From Dicyema japonicum (lineage: Eukaryota; Dicyemida; Rhombozoa; Dicyemidae): a stretch of 64,000 bases of DNA. A program made the translations under genes and the position numbers. Positions 11,776 through 22,519 of the stretch are shown one piece after another. Numbering within the stretch: position 1 is the first letter of the stretch; each line of letters opens with the position of its first letter. The notes beneath the pieces were generated by a model, which saw nothing but the letters and a program-made list of their open reading frames with translations, made no database searches and was not told the origin of the DNA. The stretch spans positions 140,895 through 204,894 of the forward strand of contig RDEW01000018.1 in the NCBI GenBank assembly GCA_011109175.1. The letters run 5' to 3'.

Positions 11776-13970
11776 ATGGATAAAAAAGGTGTGATTGATA
11801 AAAACATGGTACTAAAAACAAAGACAAATATACAAGAGCAACAAGGCATAGCAACTCTTCTCGCCCTCCGAGAACTGAAATTGTTATTCCTTCACGGAGG
11901 GATACGAAAACGACCGATACCATATGAATTACTCAGACTACCTGACAGTGCAGATCTCAGTCTACTCGACTATTTGCGCGATAAAAATCGCCAATATACT
12001 GTACCCTCAAGACGAATCAGGATCTATGAAGATGAGTCACAGAGGCTCAAGTACCTTCCGTCTTGAATTCTACAACAAGATGGTCCTTTATAGCGGCCGT
12101 AAACGATGCTTGCCCCTTCGGATCTAACAATCACCGGTTCAGAGAGATAACATAGAGAGCATCGGAAATAGTTATGAAAAGCGTACCGCATTGGGTGGAG
12201 GACAACGACCTTCTGGATTACTTCCAAGAGATGGCCCCATCCACTACAAAGGTCTCGCGAATGTTCAGAAGAGAACAAACGTTGCCGAGGTGTCAGTCGG
12301 ACATAAGGCGGAGGCCACCTCGTGCGGCTTTTTTATTGGAAGGAACATGATCACATGCGAATAGATGCGAAGAAGTCCGATTATTTGTTATAACTACCAA
12401 CAAATCAAACACTTCGCATACCAATGCAAGGAGAAGTGTCTCCGCTGTGCCGAGGAACACGATATCTCCGAATTCAAGATGGATCCTCGATCGAGAATAA
12501 ACTGAATCAACTGCGGGTCTTCCAAACACGGGGCTAGGATGCTCCGTGTTAATAACAGCTAGACAAAAACTGAATACTCGCAACAGTGTACCGAAAGCAA
12601 GACAGATGGAAAAGACCAAATTCAGATGTAACATGGAAACACTACAGAGAATAAATATGCTCCCAGAATCGAAGATATCGGCTGAGAGGGGTAAAAGAAT
12701 AGCTAGCCCCACAAGAAAGTAACCTATCGGGTTGGCAGACCCTAGGTAAAATTTTTGAAAAGGTCTCCCAAGAATTAAGAGATATAATCTCAAGATTGAA
12801 GGAGCTTAGTGCTATCCTTGGAGTGGATTTAAAGAAGATGGTGGACCTGGCAATGAAGAGCCCAGGCCACCTAAAAAGCAATTTAAGAGAGGTCTAAAGA
12901 TAGTGTTAGTGAATGCCCAATAGGGAAAAGGCATCATAATCTACTTTCGACGACCACCAAGGTTGATGTTTTAATGGTCAACGAGACAAAGTAAAAAAAC
13001 TGATACTCATTTAATTGGTAGATTCTATTCATAAATATCCCATGGGAGGACGGTGCTATGGCTGGCACCGGAACCTCCCTTTTCTACCGTGATGACTTGC
13101 ATGTCCTAACATCGTCTCGGCCTCGCAGTGAGAATTCGTTTGCATTGAAGTACGTTGCTGTGGATAGCGGATAAACGTTTGTGGGTCTATATTCATAGGA
13201 TATAAGGAGCTATTCTACAGACATTAACAAATTCTTTGAGAAAAATACAATGGCTATACTGGTGGGTGACCTAAATGCTAAGAACATGAGCTACAAGTAC
13301 TGCAAAACCAATGCAGATGAACGACGACTGAAGATCTTGGCCGAGAATGCTGGCCTTGAAGTCATGACATCGGATGAGCCAAACCATTTCTTTCACCATG
13401 GCGGAGACATGCTTGGAGTGTTCCTTGTATCACTCCAACTACACGTCTATGTGGAGAGACCAAGAACTATGTGGGATATTGGGAGTGACCATATTCACAA
13501 GAACTTGTCTTGAACATGGAACCAAATATCATCGAAGATGTTTTTTATTAAATACGACATATCTCACGTATAATGTGAACACTTTCGACAAAATTTGTCA
13601 AGAACCTTTGTGGATAGATGAAAATTCTTACGACAAGGGATGAAATAGAAACCATGAACTTGATCTAATTCGAGAAAGAAGTACTCCTTTTGGAAATAGT
13701 AGAAAGACTCATCGAATGTTTCCAATACATATTTGTCCCCTCCCCCCGCTAAAAAAGTTAGCAAGTCAGAGTTTGAAATTTCCAGAATATTTTCCAAGTA
13801 AGATTCTTCTTATTACAGTCCCAAGATCTTTCGTGAATTACAATAGGGATAGAGTAGCGAGGACGTCCACAACTGCTCTGAAAGTAAGCTTCGATAGCAT
13901 CGTCTGCAGGAAATGCTTCATTCTCAGTTATTTTTTTATTTCCCATGAGTTTGTTTATTTTTGGTAAGTT
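11776..13970 (+). mobile_element. LINE C, jockey-like remnant
   Basis: ORF1 part: frames around 11776-12130, then zinc knuckles near 12400-12530 (FAYQCKEKCLRCAEEHDISEF and INCGSSKHGARML). ORF2 start near 12890: LKIVLVNAQ, followed by broken endonuclease frames and the well-kept block ILVGDLNAKNMSYKYC (13250-13513). The sequence from 13560 to 13970 (LDLIRERSTPFGNSRKTHRM) is probably the following linker. No RT is seen, so the element is 3'-truncated or overwritten. Confidence 0.7.
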
Positions 13971-14375
13971 ATCTTCGTTTATACCTTTCTGATTAATGTG
14001 AGGAGGAGTCCTTTACCCTGTTTCCTAGTCGATATCCCGTATTATGTTAAATCCATGAAAAAAATGTAGTGTCATTGTACGATAGCTTTGATTCTTGAAT
14101 GAGTAGTATGTCAATCTTGAATTTTGAAATAAGTGCTCTAAGTTCCATAATACCCCTTTGATCCCGTTCACGTTCAGTTGAATGACATAGATCCGATCCT
14201 TCGATTTGCGTCGGTCAAAAACAGGCGTCTGAGAAGCAGAAGCAGGCCAGAAATTCGTCGACCAGGAGGGAAATGTTCTCCAGGTGGAAGATGATTCTTT
14301 TCGAGATGCATTACGTTCACCCTGAGCGCCTCAAAAACTTTCGCAACTGATGAATCATATGACGCCACAATTAAT
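13971..14375 (-). mobile_element. LINE A 5'-region fragment
   Basis: On the minus strand MASYDSSVAKVFEALRVNVM (14310-14368) parallels the N-terminus of the copy at 1-1500, and QLNVNGIK...IMELRALISKFKIDILLIQE parallels the first strands of the APE endonuclease. No intact 2A motif is visible between them in this copy. Confidence 0.6.
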
Positions 14376-14610
14376 AAATAAAATCAGATAATATTACCAA
14401 AAGTTTAAATCTTCTAGTTAAAAAAATCATCGTATCTAATTTTCACTACGAGTAGAACTTTATTCTCAAAACTAAATTCTGACATCAAGAATCGGTTATC
14501 CAAATACTAGACCTACCTCGACAGATTATATCAAAATGTCTATCAGCAAATATTAATTTGAATAAATATAAACAAAAAACTCCAAAATAGAAAAATCCGA
14601 ATACAAAAAT
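14376..14610. other. Intergenic, nothing seen
   Basis: AT-rich spacer downstream of RPA1. Confidence 0.4.
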
Positions 14611-16593
14611 CTAACAAACCAGGGCTCTAATTTCCTCAAGAAGATGTTTGGTATAACCAACATAGTCAATAGAATCCACACTAATAACAGTAGACTTGAG
14701 TCTACTCTCATAGTTAAACACTTCCATTCTAGAACGCATTCGAAACACATACGAACAAAACATCACTTTCTGTATAACATCCTCCACATCCTGTCCCTCA
14801 CTCCCAGTATTTGAGTCTGCAATATTCTCAACGGAACAGCCAAGAATTTTCTCAGCAGTATTATGGAAACACGTGACCCACTGACTGTCTGTATGGTCAG
14901 CTAAATGTGTTTGGAGCATAAAACGTCTCTTATAATTGGGCCAGTCTCTCTGACACTTCTCACAACGGAATGTACCGTTTCCTTGATCAATCAACTTTTT
15001 GTTGCAGTCATCTGCAGGACAGGCTTGATAAATGCAGCTTTCCTTCCTCAAAAATATCAGGGTAGCTTTAACTGTATAATACTCGGATCCATCCACATTT
15101 TCCCCACTGCATTCCCCAAATGTTTTCCACTTCACTGGACGAGCATTCATTTGACTTTCACCGTTTTTCCCTGCCAAACTCACAAATTCGGATTCAGATC
15201 CCCCACGTAGATACCAAAATCAATCACACAACTACCAGCCAGCCAACTTATAGGCATCTCTCCGTTCAGGATGAAGACTTAAAGTAGAATTGCTTCCAAC
15301 CGACAAGGAACATCCATTAAAATTAGAAATACGTGCTCCTTTAATAGCGACTGTAGGGTGCTGGTCATCCTCTTGTATAGAAAACCTCTCAGCTTGATCA
15401 CCCCAAATCGTCATGGTAATAACATAACCTAAAATTAATAGTAAAACATACCAGAATCATCAACAATCTGAATATCACGTTTCTTCATCTCTTTATTTTG
15501 TTTAGAGGTAAAACTGTTGATTTGTCCAACAGAATGTACAACGCCGAGGATGTCCACCATTTTGTTGATAGGGTATTCTGCCAGTTTGTTAATTTTGACA
15601 AAATTGAAATCAATTTCTGGTATATTTATGTCCTCTCCCTTCTCCTCGCATGGAATAAGCTAAGTTTCCAAAATAAAAGAAAACCTGAGTTTCCCTAGTA
15701 AAAGTCATCTCGTAGTCGTTCGGAAGAGAGGAATACTGCTTATTTGCAACTTTGAGAGTAGCCTTGGTGACATAGTAAATCTGTCCCACGTGGGAGATTG
15801 AGAAAAATCTAAATTCAATGAAACCAATCAAACCGATCACATTCTTCGTTAAAACAGGTGGCTCTAATTTCTGAAGTCTCGTCAGTTAATGTCATAGAAA
15901 ACAATTTTCCCTCACCACGTGAATTTGACCAGGTCTTTATATCGGTTTTTTGCGTTACTCGTGCCCTAATTGTCCACTTATTCTGGTATGGATTTAGACT
16001 GCTTATAGAGTGGACTTTACCAACAAGACTAGCATCTTTTACGTCTAAAATAATAAAATTGAATAACTTTCTACTGACTGAGCAAAACAAGACTTTTTTG
16101 GTTCAAAACTGGGTCTAGAAGATGTTTGCTTATGGAAGGATGATGTCTGATCCAAATTTGTACCAAGTTCAGATGAGGTCCTTTTAATAGGCATTTCTGT
16201 AGGTTTAAAGGGAGTTGGGTCTCCTATTCTTTGCATAACTTTATCGTTCACTGATAAAATATTGACTTCCAAAATTATGAGAATGTGTTTGTCTACACCA
16301 ACAGAAGTAAGCTGAAAGCTCGAGACTTGTATGATTGAATTTTGTATCATTCTTCCGTCAGTAACAAGATTACTCAGCTGTGTGCTAAGCATCACCGATG
16401 AAAAATGGTTAAGCCCATCGGAGATCAAAAGTCTGTAACGTTCTGCAGAATTGACATCATTTGAGAGAATCTTTTTATGTCCCAATACCTTATTAATTTA
16501 GTTATTTTATAATTCTACCTGAAATATGGGGTTTTCCACCTTTTCACCCTGAAAGATTCTTTCGATTGCACCACTTGACAAAGAATACGACAT
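14611..16593 (-). CDS. RPA1: Replication protein A 70 kDa subunit, 7 exons
   Basis: Large subunit of the nuclear single-stranded-DNA-binding heterotrimer used in replication and repair. Introns on plus coordinates: 16489-16518, 16045-16067, 15809-15833, 15660-15684, 15429-15451, and a last one ending at 15235. The N-terminal OB domain ([16 protein letters not shown]) is followed by a linker, then DBD-A ([28 protein letters not shown]), DBD-B ([17 protein letters not shown]) and DBD-C with the zinc ribbon (CPADDCNKK...CEKC). With a 57-nt last intron (15179-15235, GT-AG) the product is 599 residues; a 21-nt noncanonical version (15215-15235) would give 611. Human RPA1 has 616. Both keep frame. 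No frameshift needed. TOMM22 lies upstream on the same strand. Confidence 0.95.
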
Positions 16594-17186
16594 TATAAAA
16601 CTTAAGCGGTCTTTTATGTTTAAATTATTTTTATTAATTGAAATTTATAACTTTAGTATTTTTGCTTTAATTAGAGATTTTATAAGTTTTACTAAGGCTC
16701 CCTAAATCTCAATTATAGAGACTAGAACAGTTAGTCAAATGGTTGATTGTTTGGAAGTCTGAGGTGATGACTTAGCACTATTTCATGAAATGTCTCCTTA
16801 GCTTCATAGTATATAAAAGTCCTTGTATTCTTTCTTACCTATTGGGAGACTTCGGAGATTTGAAGTTCTGAACAAGAGAATTTTGGAAGCACATAAGATC
16901 TGATTACGAATCTCATCCAGCCCAATGGATTAAATATTTTTAAATAATTGACCAGTTAAAACTCAAATTAAATAATAGAAAACAGGTAAAAATAATAATA
17001 GAAAAAATGTAAGGATAAGACATAGTGAGATCTGAGGTGCTGAGATTTGTCTTATTAATAAGTATAATTCATGTAATGACTGACATTCAAATGAGTAAAC
17101 TTGGCCTGACTGTATTAATAAAGTAGGAATTAATAAATTAACCAAAGAGAAGTTAAAATGCTTAAAATTAGGAAACCAATAAGCAA
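16594..17186. other. Spacer between RPA1 and TOMM22
   Basis: AT-rich. It must contain the RPA1 promoter and TOMM22 terminator. The 75-codon minus frame at 16963-17190 overlaps the TOMM22 end and has no recognisable domain. Confidence 0.4.
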
Positions 17187-17582
17187 TCAAACTCTTCCAA
17201 GCTGAGGATTAATAGTACTCTTAAAGGACCCCGTGGAAGCATTCGGCCCAAGCAATACCTAAAATGTATAAATTGAGCAACCTGTCTCTGTTGTTGTTCC
17301 AATTGGTTTGATACCGTCGATCTTTCATTTTCAAACATTATAGGGAATACAAGGAAAATGGATGAAGAAGCCACTATCCAAACAAAACTGTAAAATTTGT
17401 CAAAAAGAATGGTCGCGAAATTGCAGCCAGAGGTTGTCACTGTAGAGCACGTGGTTCTTAGTGATTCAGGGAACATTTCAGACAGTCCCCAAAGGCGTTC
17501 TGATAATGTTTCATCCATAAACTGCAAAATACAAATATTCCAAAACTTCTTCCTCGATAGCGACACGTTGATTGTATGCCAT
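17187..17582 (-). CDS. TOMM22: Mitochondrial import receptor TOM22, 3 exons
   Basis: Central receptor of the TOM complex in the outer mitochondrial membrane. Exon 1 encodes 12 residues rich in glutamate (MAYNQRVAIEEE). Introns 17522-17546 (25 nt) and 17259-17281 (23 nt) are GT-AG. The total is 348 coding nt, 115 residues, against 142 in human. The family signature DETLSERLWGLSEMFPE is nearly identical to vertebrates. A single transmembrane helix follows (FVWIVASSSIFLVFPIMF), then QLEQQQRQ and the intermembrane tail LLGPNASTG. The acidic N-terminal presequence-binding arm is much shorter than in human. No frame damage. Confidence 0.93.
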
Positions 17583-17727
17583 AATTACCACAGCAAGAAT
17601 GCAGTTTTTTTTTAACAAATTTAATTTTTTATTATATTTTTAATAGAATTATAAACGTATTAAACTCAAAGACATTATTTAAATCTAACATTTATTCTTA
17701 AAAGGAATTATTAGGTGACCATTATAC

Positions 17728-17796
17728 GGAATACGAATAAGACATAGTGCAATAGAGGCGTCGTCACCACCTCAACCAATGTTTTATTCGTATTCC
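17728..17796. repeat. Inverted repeat around a reversed LINE B 5' end
   Basis: Arms 17728-17745 and 17779-17796 are reverse complements over 18 bases with one mismatch. The loop contains GTCACCACCTCAACC (17763-17777), which is the LINE B 5' end in the opposite orientation to the LINE B body that follows. This is the layout expected from a 5' inversion during reverse transcription. Confidence 0.7.
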
Positions 17797-18235
17797 TTAC
17801 CGACTTCTCTGTTGACTCTGGGATCTTTTAATTGCAGAGGGCTTAAACAACCTTACAAGAAACACCAACTGGTATGCGATCTAACAAAATACGACTTCTC
17901 TGTCTGCTGTCTACAAGAGACAAAAATGACCTTACAACTTAAAGAACTGTTTAGAAAATTCCACCTTTTTACCCTCTGATCGGCCTGCCGACATTATGGT
18001 CTCGGATTTGCAGTCCATCAGGACCTGATTTACTATGCTACAAGAGTGTGGGCAGCATCTAATATTATAATAGAAATGGTGGACGACCTAGACTACCTAA
18101 GAGAACTAGCCCGCAACAGAGGATCATGGTCGAGGCTGACGGAGAGGATGATTAGGAATACGGTACTAGGGAAACTTAACTAATTTTATGTTTTCTCGGG
18201 AATGCATTTAATAATAATAATAATAAGCCCATTAT
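17779..18235 (+). mobile_element. LINE B internal-deletion derivative
   Basis: Begins with the endonuclease N-terminus (LGSFNCRGLK, DFSVCCLQETKM at 17779-17979) and continues in another frame to HYGLGFAVHQDLIYYATRVW. It then jumps at about 18070 to the extreme LINE B C-terminus (LDYLRELARNRGSWSRLTERM) and the 3' end with a TAATAATAATAATAA tail (18210-18231). About 2.5 kb of endonuclease and RT is missing while both ends are kept. Confidence 0.75.
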
Positions 18236-18380
18236 AATGGTTAGGTGTCGGGCAAAGTGGCTTAGGTCACGGGTTCGATTCTCGCTGCTGTTCACCTGGT
18301 GGAAGGTTCCATGCGATCGCCAGAAAATCAAATAAATCGATCGCCAGAAAATCGCTTTATAAAAAGGTTGGCCACCCCTG
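18236..18380 (+). mobile_element. SINE head fragment and hAT-like end
   Basis: 18240-18310 carries a pol III B-box-like GGTTCGATTCTC preceded by an A-box-like GGGCAAAGTGGCTTAGG, then CACCTGGTGGAAGGTTCC, shared with the SINE at 50800-51075. It is followed by a short direct repeat GATCGCCAGAAAATC (two copies, 26 bp apart) and AAAGGTTGGCCACCCCTG ending at 18380, which looks like a hAT terminal repeat. No partner end was found. Confidence 0.45.
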
Positions 18381-18399
18381 CCTTAACCTATGTGCATCC

Positions 18400-21377
18400 G
18401 ATTTCGCCTAGTGTCATCATTGTTCTGGACTATTGATTTTCCTATGTGGCGACATTGAAACAAACCCTGGTCCACATGGAGACTCTATAATTTTACAACT
18501 AAATACAGATGAAATTATAAGATTCTTGAACTTCGAGCTCTCCTCTCCGAGAATCGAGCTGAGCTTGCTCTTATCCAGGAACCCAAGCTTTCATCTTCCA
18601 CGCCAATACCGTTCTTCCCCGAATGCACAGTGATCCGCAAGGATCATCATAGAGGACCAGGTGGAGGCCTACTCACAATTGTAAAGAACTGTATACCCTT
18701 TATGGATGCAAGTCAACGAACCTCAGAGTTTTTGGGCTCAGACAATACTATGGAACAGATTACAATCAAACTCCAGCTGTTCCAGTTGTTTTGGATTACT
18801 TTGGCCAATTTTTATATTCGTCCACAAGGATCCTCTCCAACATCCTACACCCCCAATCTACCCCGCCTCTCAACACTGAAGAACTTTCTAATATACCGAG
18901 ACCTTAATGCGCGACACACCGTTTGGCTTTTTTTCCAGTTCTCTGACAACCGAGGCGAGTTGATCAAAAATGGTCTTATTGATGTGGTTATCCTGAATGA
19001 CCCTAATTTACACACAAGAACCCTATTAAGGAGCACTGATAACTTCACATCGCCTAATTTAATCTTATGTTCTCCGTTATCATGTTTGCTTTTATGGAAT
19101 GTGCATTATCGTTTTTTCACCTATCACAATCCTTCTTTATTAAAAGGATTTCGAAGACGCCGGACACAACAGACTGAAGTGAAAAGATTCAAAAACTATA
19201 GGAAGGTTGATTGGTCTGGTTTCAGTTTTTTGTTGACAGAATTCAGAACTACATTCGATAGACGAGACCGCGAAAGTTTTCAATGTGGCCATTCAGAAGG
19301 CTGACAGTGTATTTATTTCTCTCTCATCGAAGAACTATCCTGACAAGCAAGTCTCAGACGTTATTATCAGATTAAAGAACTCATTGGCTTGCGGGCCTGA
19401 CAAATTCATCTAAAATACTTACGCCAATTTGCAATTGGTTACATTCAAATATTTAACCTGTCTATTTCAGTCCCATCTCCCTAACCAAAAATTCTTGAAG
19501 AACTGGTATTATCGGCCATTACGCAAGATCTTCCTCGATCTGCATTCCAACACGTCTTGGATGATTCACCAGTATGCATTTAACTACACTATCTCAATTT
19601 ATTGTCGATGGATTTAATTATATACACAGTGGTCTCCGTTGACATAAACAAGGTTATCGACACACTCCCGAGGAAACTTCTTATTGGGAAGATTTTTGAT
19701 TCAAAATTTCATCCAAATCTAAAGCTGTGGTTGGCCAACTTTATCTCTGGACGAACGAAGTGGGAGAGTCGTCTACGATTACCTCAGATTAATGTCACGA
19801 TTACTGCCAAACTGAGTACCCCAAGATTCTCTGATTTCTCCGACACTTTTCAATCTTTTCCTCCACGACCTCCGGATTCCATCAGTTCTGAGAGAAGGAT
19901 AAAACCCGTTTCGCTTATACATTTCCAAGACAAAAGAAAACCGATGCTAAAAAGTTCCCTTCTCTAATCAGATCTAGGGATGAGAGAAAGCTCTTTTTTA
20001 CAATGATGGGAACGACGAGAGACCACAGACGTTAGATGACTCGATCGATTACGAGAACTGGGATTACCTAGCTGTTTTTTTACTTAATTTATTTATTAAC
20101 TTAACTCATCGTATAAATAAATTACTTAAATTGAATTTATTGAACCAGAAAACCACCGTTATTCAGGTAATCACGGCCTCCATCAGCGATCTTGACAACT
20201 TTTCCTGGTGTTCAGAATGTGTTCTGGCATATTTGCAATAAGGGCGGAGTTCACGCACATTAATCTTAATTGTCCTAGTTGCATTAACCATAGTTTCAAG
20301 CTTCTGGGCTGAATTTTCTTGCAAGAATACTTTCTCATTAATTTAACTGAATATTATTTTCATTAATTTAACTGAATTTTCTTGCAAGAATACTTTCTCA
20401 TTAATTAACGAACCTGAAACTTTGGCTTGGAAACTTCCTAAATGGAAGACGAGCACAAGTACTCTGCAACAACATCAAATCAAGATCTCGCTATTTCCCA
20501 AATGGAGTTCCTCAAGGTTCCCCACTATCACCCCAACTCTTCAATCTCTACATAAACGACATGCCACAAACCTGTAATGAAAACTGTCTAATCCTCTCCT
20601 ATGCCGACGATATCATTCTTGCTTCCAAGAACAGAAGCATTCAATCAGCGACTCAGTTGGCTCAACAAATGCTTGACAACTTGGAACTATGGCTCTCGAA
20701 GCGGAGACTTGACACATCAGCAGCAAAGTCCTTTGTCACACTGTTTACCACCTACAAGAGACAGCTCTGTATCGAACCAAAAGTCTTTATGAAGAACGAA
20801 GCTATCTCTATTAACAAAACACCGAAGATTCTGGAAGTAACCTTTGATCAGGGACTCACCTTTTATCCGGCATGTTAAAACAGAGTAACTTCTGCTCTGA
20901 AAAAGATGAGAATTTTAAAAGTGCTCTCAAAAACACTTAGAGATCAAACGTGGGATCCTTGCCACGATTTACAAACAATTTATCCGACCAACGATGACGT
21001 ATGCAAGTCCTTCATGGGCAATGCAAATGTCACGATCTTCCACATTGAAATTATCTGCAATCGAGGAGACTGCAATAAGGTTAATTGGACCAGATCACAA
21101 TATCCAACCTATTGAAAATTTTTTAATTGAACTACAACGGAAATTATTAAAGGAGGCTGTTCTACCAAGCTGCCCTCTATTCCAAATACTATCGAATTAT
21201 CTACAATCATACAGAAATTTTGAGCCGAAGCCATGTCCAATGAGAAGAGCTGTTCAGGATTCTCGACCCCGCCGGACTCGTCCTCACCTTTGTCGGTCTG
21301 GGATCACTTAGTTAGATGAGAACTTTTATTTCTTTCTCTTTGACCCAGTGATCCTGAGGGTAATAATAATAATAACT
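18400..21377 (+). mobile_element. LINE A copy with intact 2A-like peptide
   Basis: Hydrophobic LLIFLC is followed by the 2A-like motif GDIETNPGP (18448-18474), then the APE endonuclease start (IILQLNTDEI). The endonuclease continues through IRKDHHRGPGGGLLTIV and a degenerate RDLNARHTVW (18630-19304). RT blocks: DKFI region near 19400, VVSVDINKVIDTLPRKLL (19602-19967), GVPQGSPLSPQLFNLYIND and LSYADDIILAS (20500-20640), TPKILEVTFDQGLTF. The C-terminus SGIT ends at 21311. The 3' tail GGGTAATAATAATAATAA is at 21358-21375. Frames are broken in at least six places and a degenerate 52-bp duplication lies near 20335-20405. Confidence 0.85.
18448..18474 (+). other. 2A-like ribosome-skipping motif GDIETNPGP
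   Basis: Exact match to the 2A consensus D(V/I)ExNPG|P, in frame between a hydrophobic leader and the LINE A endonuclease. In other LINEs with this layout the peptide causes co-translational separation after NPG. Activity here is inferred. Confidence 0.8.
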
Positions 21378-21558
21378 GAATATTATGGATCTTGGTCAGG
21401 TTAGTTGCGGCAAGGTTTGTACTTTGAGCAGCACATGAATATTAATTATGTACTGCTTGTAGTAGGGATCCAATCTATTTAGGTCTTTGGAGTCTCTGAG
21501 ATTTCCCAGAAAAAGCTTCATGAAGTTAATCTTCATCTTACAAGCCTTTGCTTTTATT
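21378..21558. other. Spacer, nothing recognised
   Basis: No coding motif seen between the LINE A tail and the SINE-like element. Confidence 0.3.
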
Positions 21559-21919
21559 TATTAACCCCGGATACACCGAGAAAGAAGAATTGCAATTTAA
21601 CCGCGTGGCGCTCTGTGGTGCTTCGTGGCTAATTGGTTGAAGTTTCTGTTTGTTCGTCTGTCCCTCCTCTCTCTTTCTATTAGAGTGGCGTCATGTGATC
21701 CGCCTGTTTAGGTGGCGCCCAGTGCCAGGCCGGCACGGAAAAGGATCATTTGCTCTCCCCACTCCACTGGAAGGGTTTCCACAACTGCAAGTATGAACGT
21801 CTTTTACCCTTTATGTTGATTTCGGATGGACTCTGTTTCTGTAGAAGTAGAAACTGGATACACTTAATTAGTTGTTTACTTTAACTTCTTTCTCGGTGTA
21901 TCCGGGGTTAATAAATTAT
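21559..21919 (+). mobile_element. SINE-like element with 31-bp terminal inverted repeats
   Basis: The body 21650-21915 is shared with 53330-53623 (plus) and 50800-51075 (minus): TAGAGTGGCGTCATGTGATC, GTGGCGCCCAGTGCCAGG, AAAGGATCATTTGCTCTCC. The 3' end CTTCTTTCTCGGTGTATCCG then GGGTTAATAAA has an exact reverse complement at the 5' edge (21559-21589). The other copies lack this 5' arm, so it may be an acquired foldback rather than a family trait. Confidence 0.6.
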
Positions 21920-22519
21920 TATTATTAACCCAAGAACACCAATAGTTAATTTAATTACTAAATTAATTAAGTGATCTCGAAGGCCTCAATCAGAATTCTC
22001 ATTTTCTCCTCGTGTGCCTTCTGGGATCCAACACAACTTCTCTGTGAGCGAGGTGGTTTCGGGAATAGGAATTGGAGAGGGGTGATGTATACTCTTCTAA
22101 CAAGACACGTCGTGGCTGTGTATTGTTGAGAGTTGCACTGCTTGCACAGGGTAGCAAATCCCTTTCCATTTTGTCGGATAAGGTCTTCAAGTGATGAAGG
22201 TATTAGTTTTTCTAGTTTCCCGAGATTACTAATAGTAGTGGCTGTTAAGGCCTGAATGTCCCGGATTCTTTGTTTGTTCGTCCAGGACAGATTGATTCCC
22301 CATGACGTACAGGCATAGCTGACAGATGGCTCAATGAATTGTTTGTACAACAATTTCAAAGCTGGGAAAGGGGTTTTAATGCCACCGAAAATAGTTTTGA
22401 ATTATCCCTAGCTTTCTTAAGCAGCTTCCAGAGAAAAAAACATGTGTGTGTCGAAGGTGATCCCCAAGATCAGTTTCTTCGTGAAAAGTATTTTTGTCTG
22501 GTTGATAAGGTTCACGGCT

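Noticed and set aside
12293-12793. 166-codon minus-strand frame
   Set aside because: Shadow of the LINE C ORF1 zinc-knuckle region on the plus strand; no motif of its own.
18362-18380. hAT terminal repeat AAAGGTTGGCCACCCCTG as a complete element
   Set aside because: No opposite end CAGGGGTGGCC and no 8-bp duplication were found upstream.
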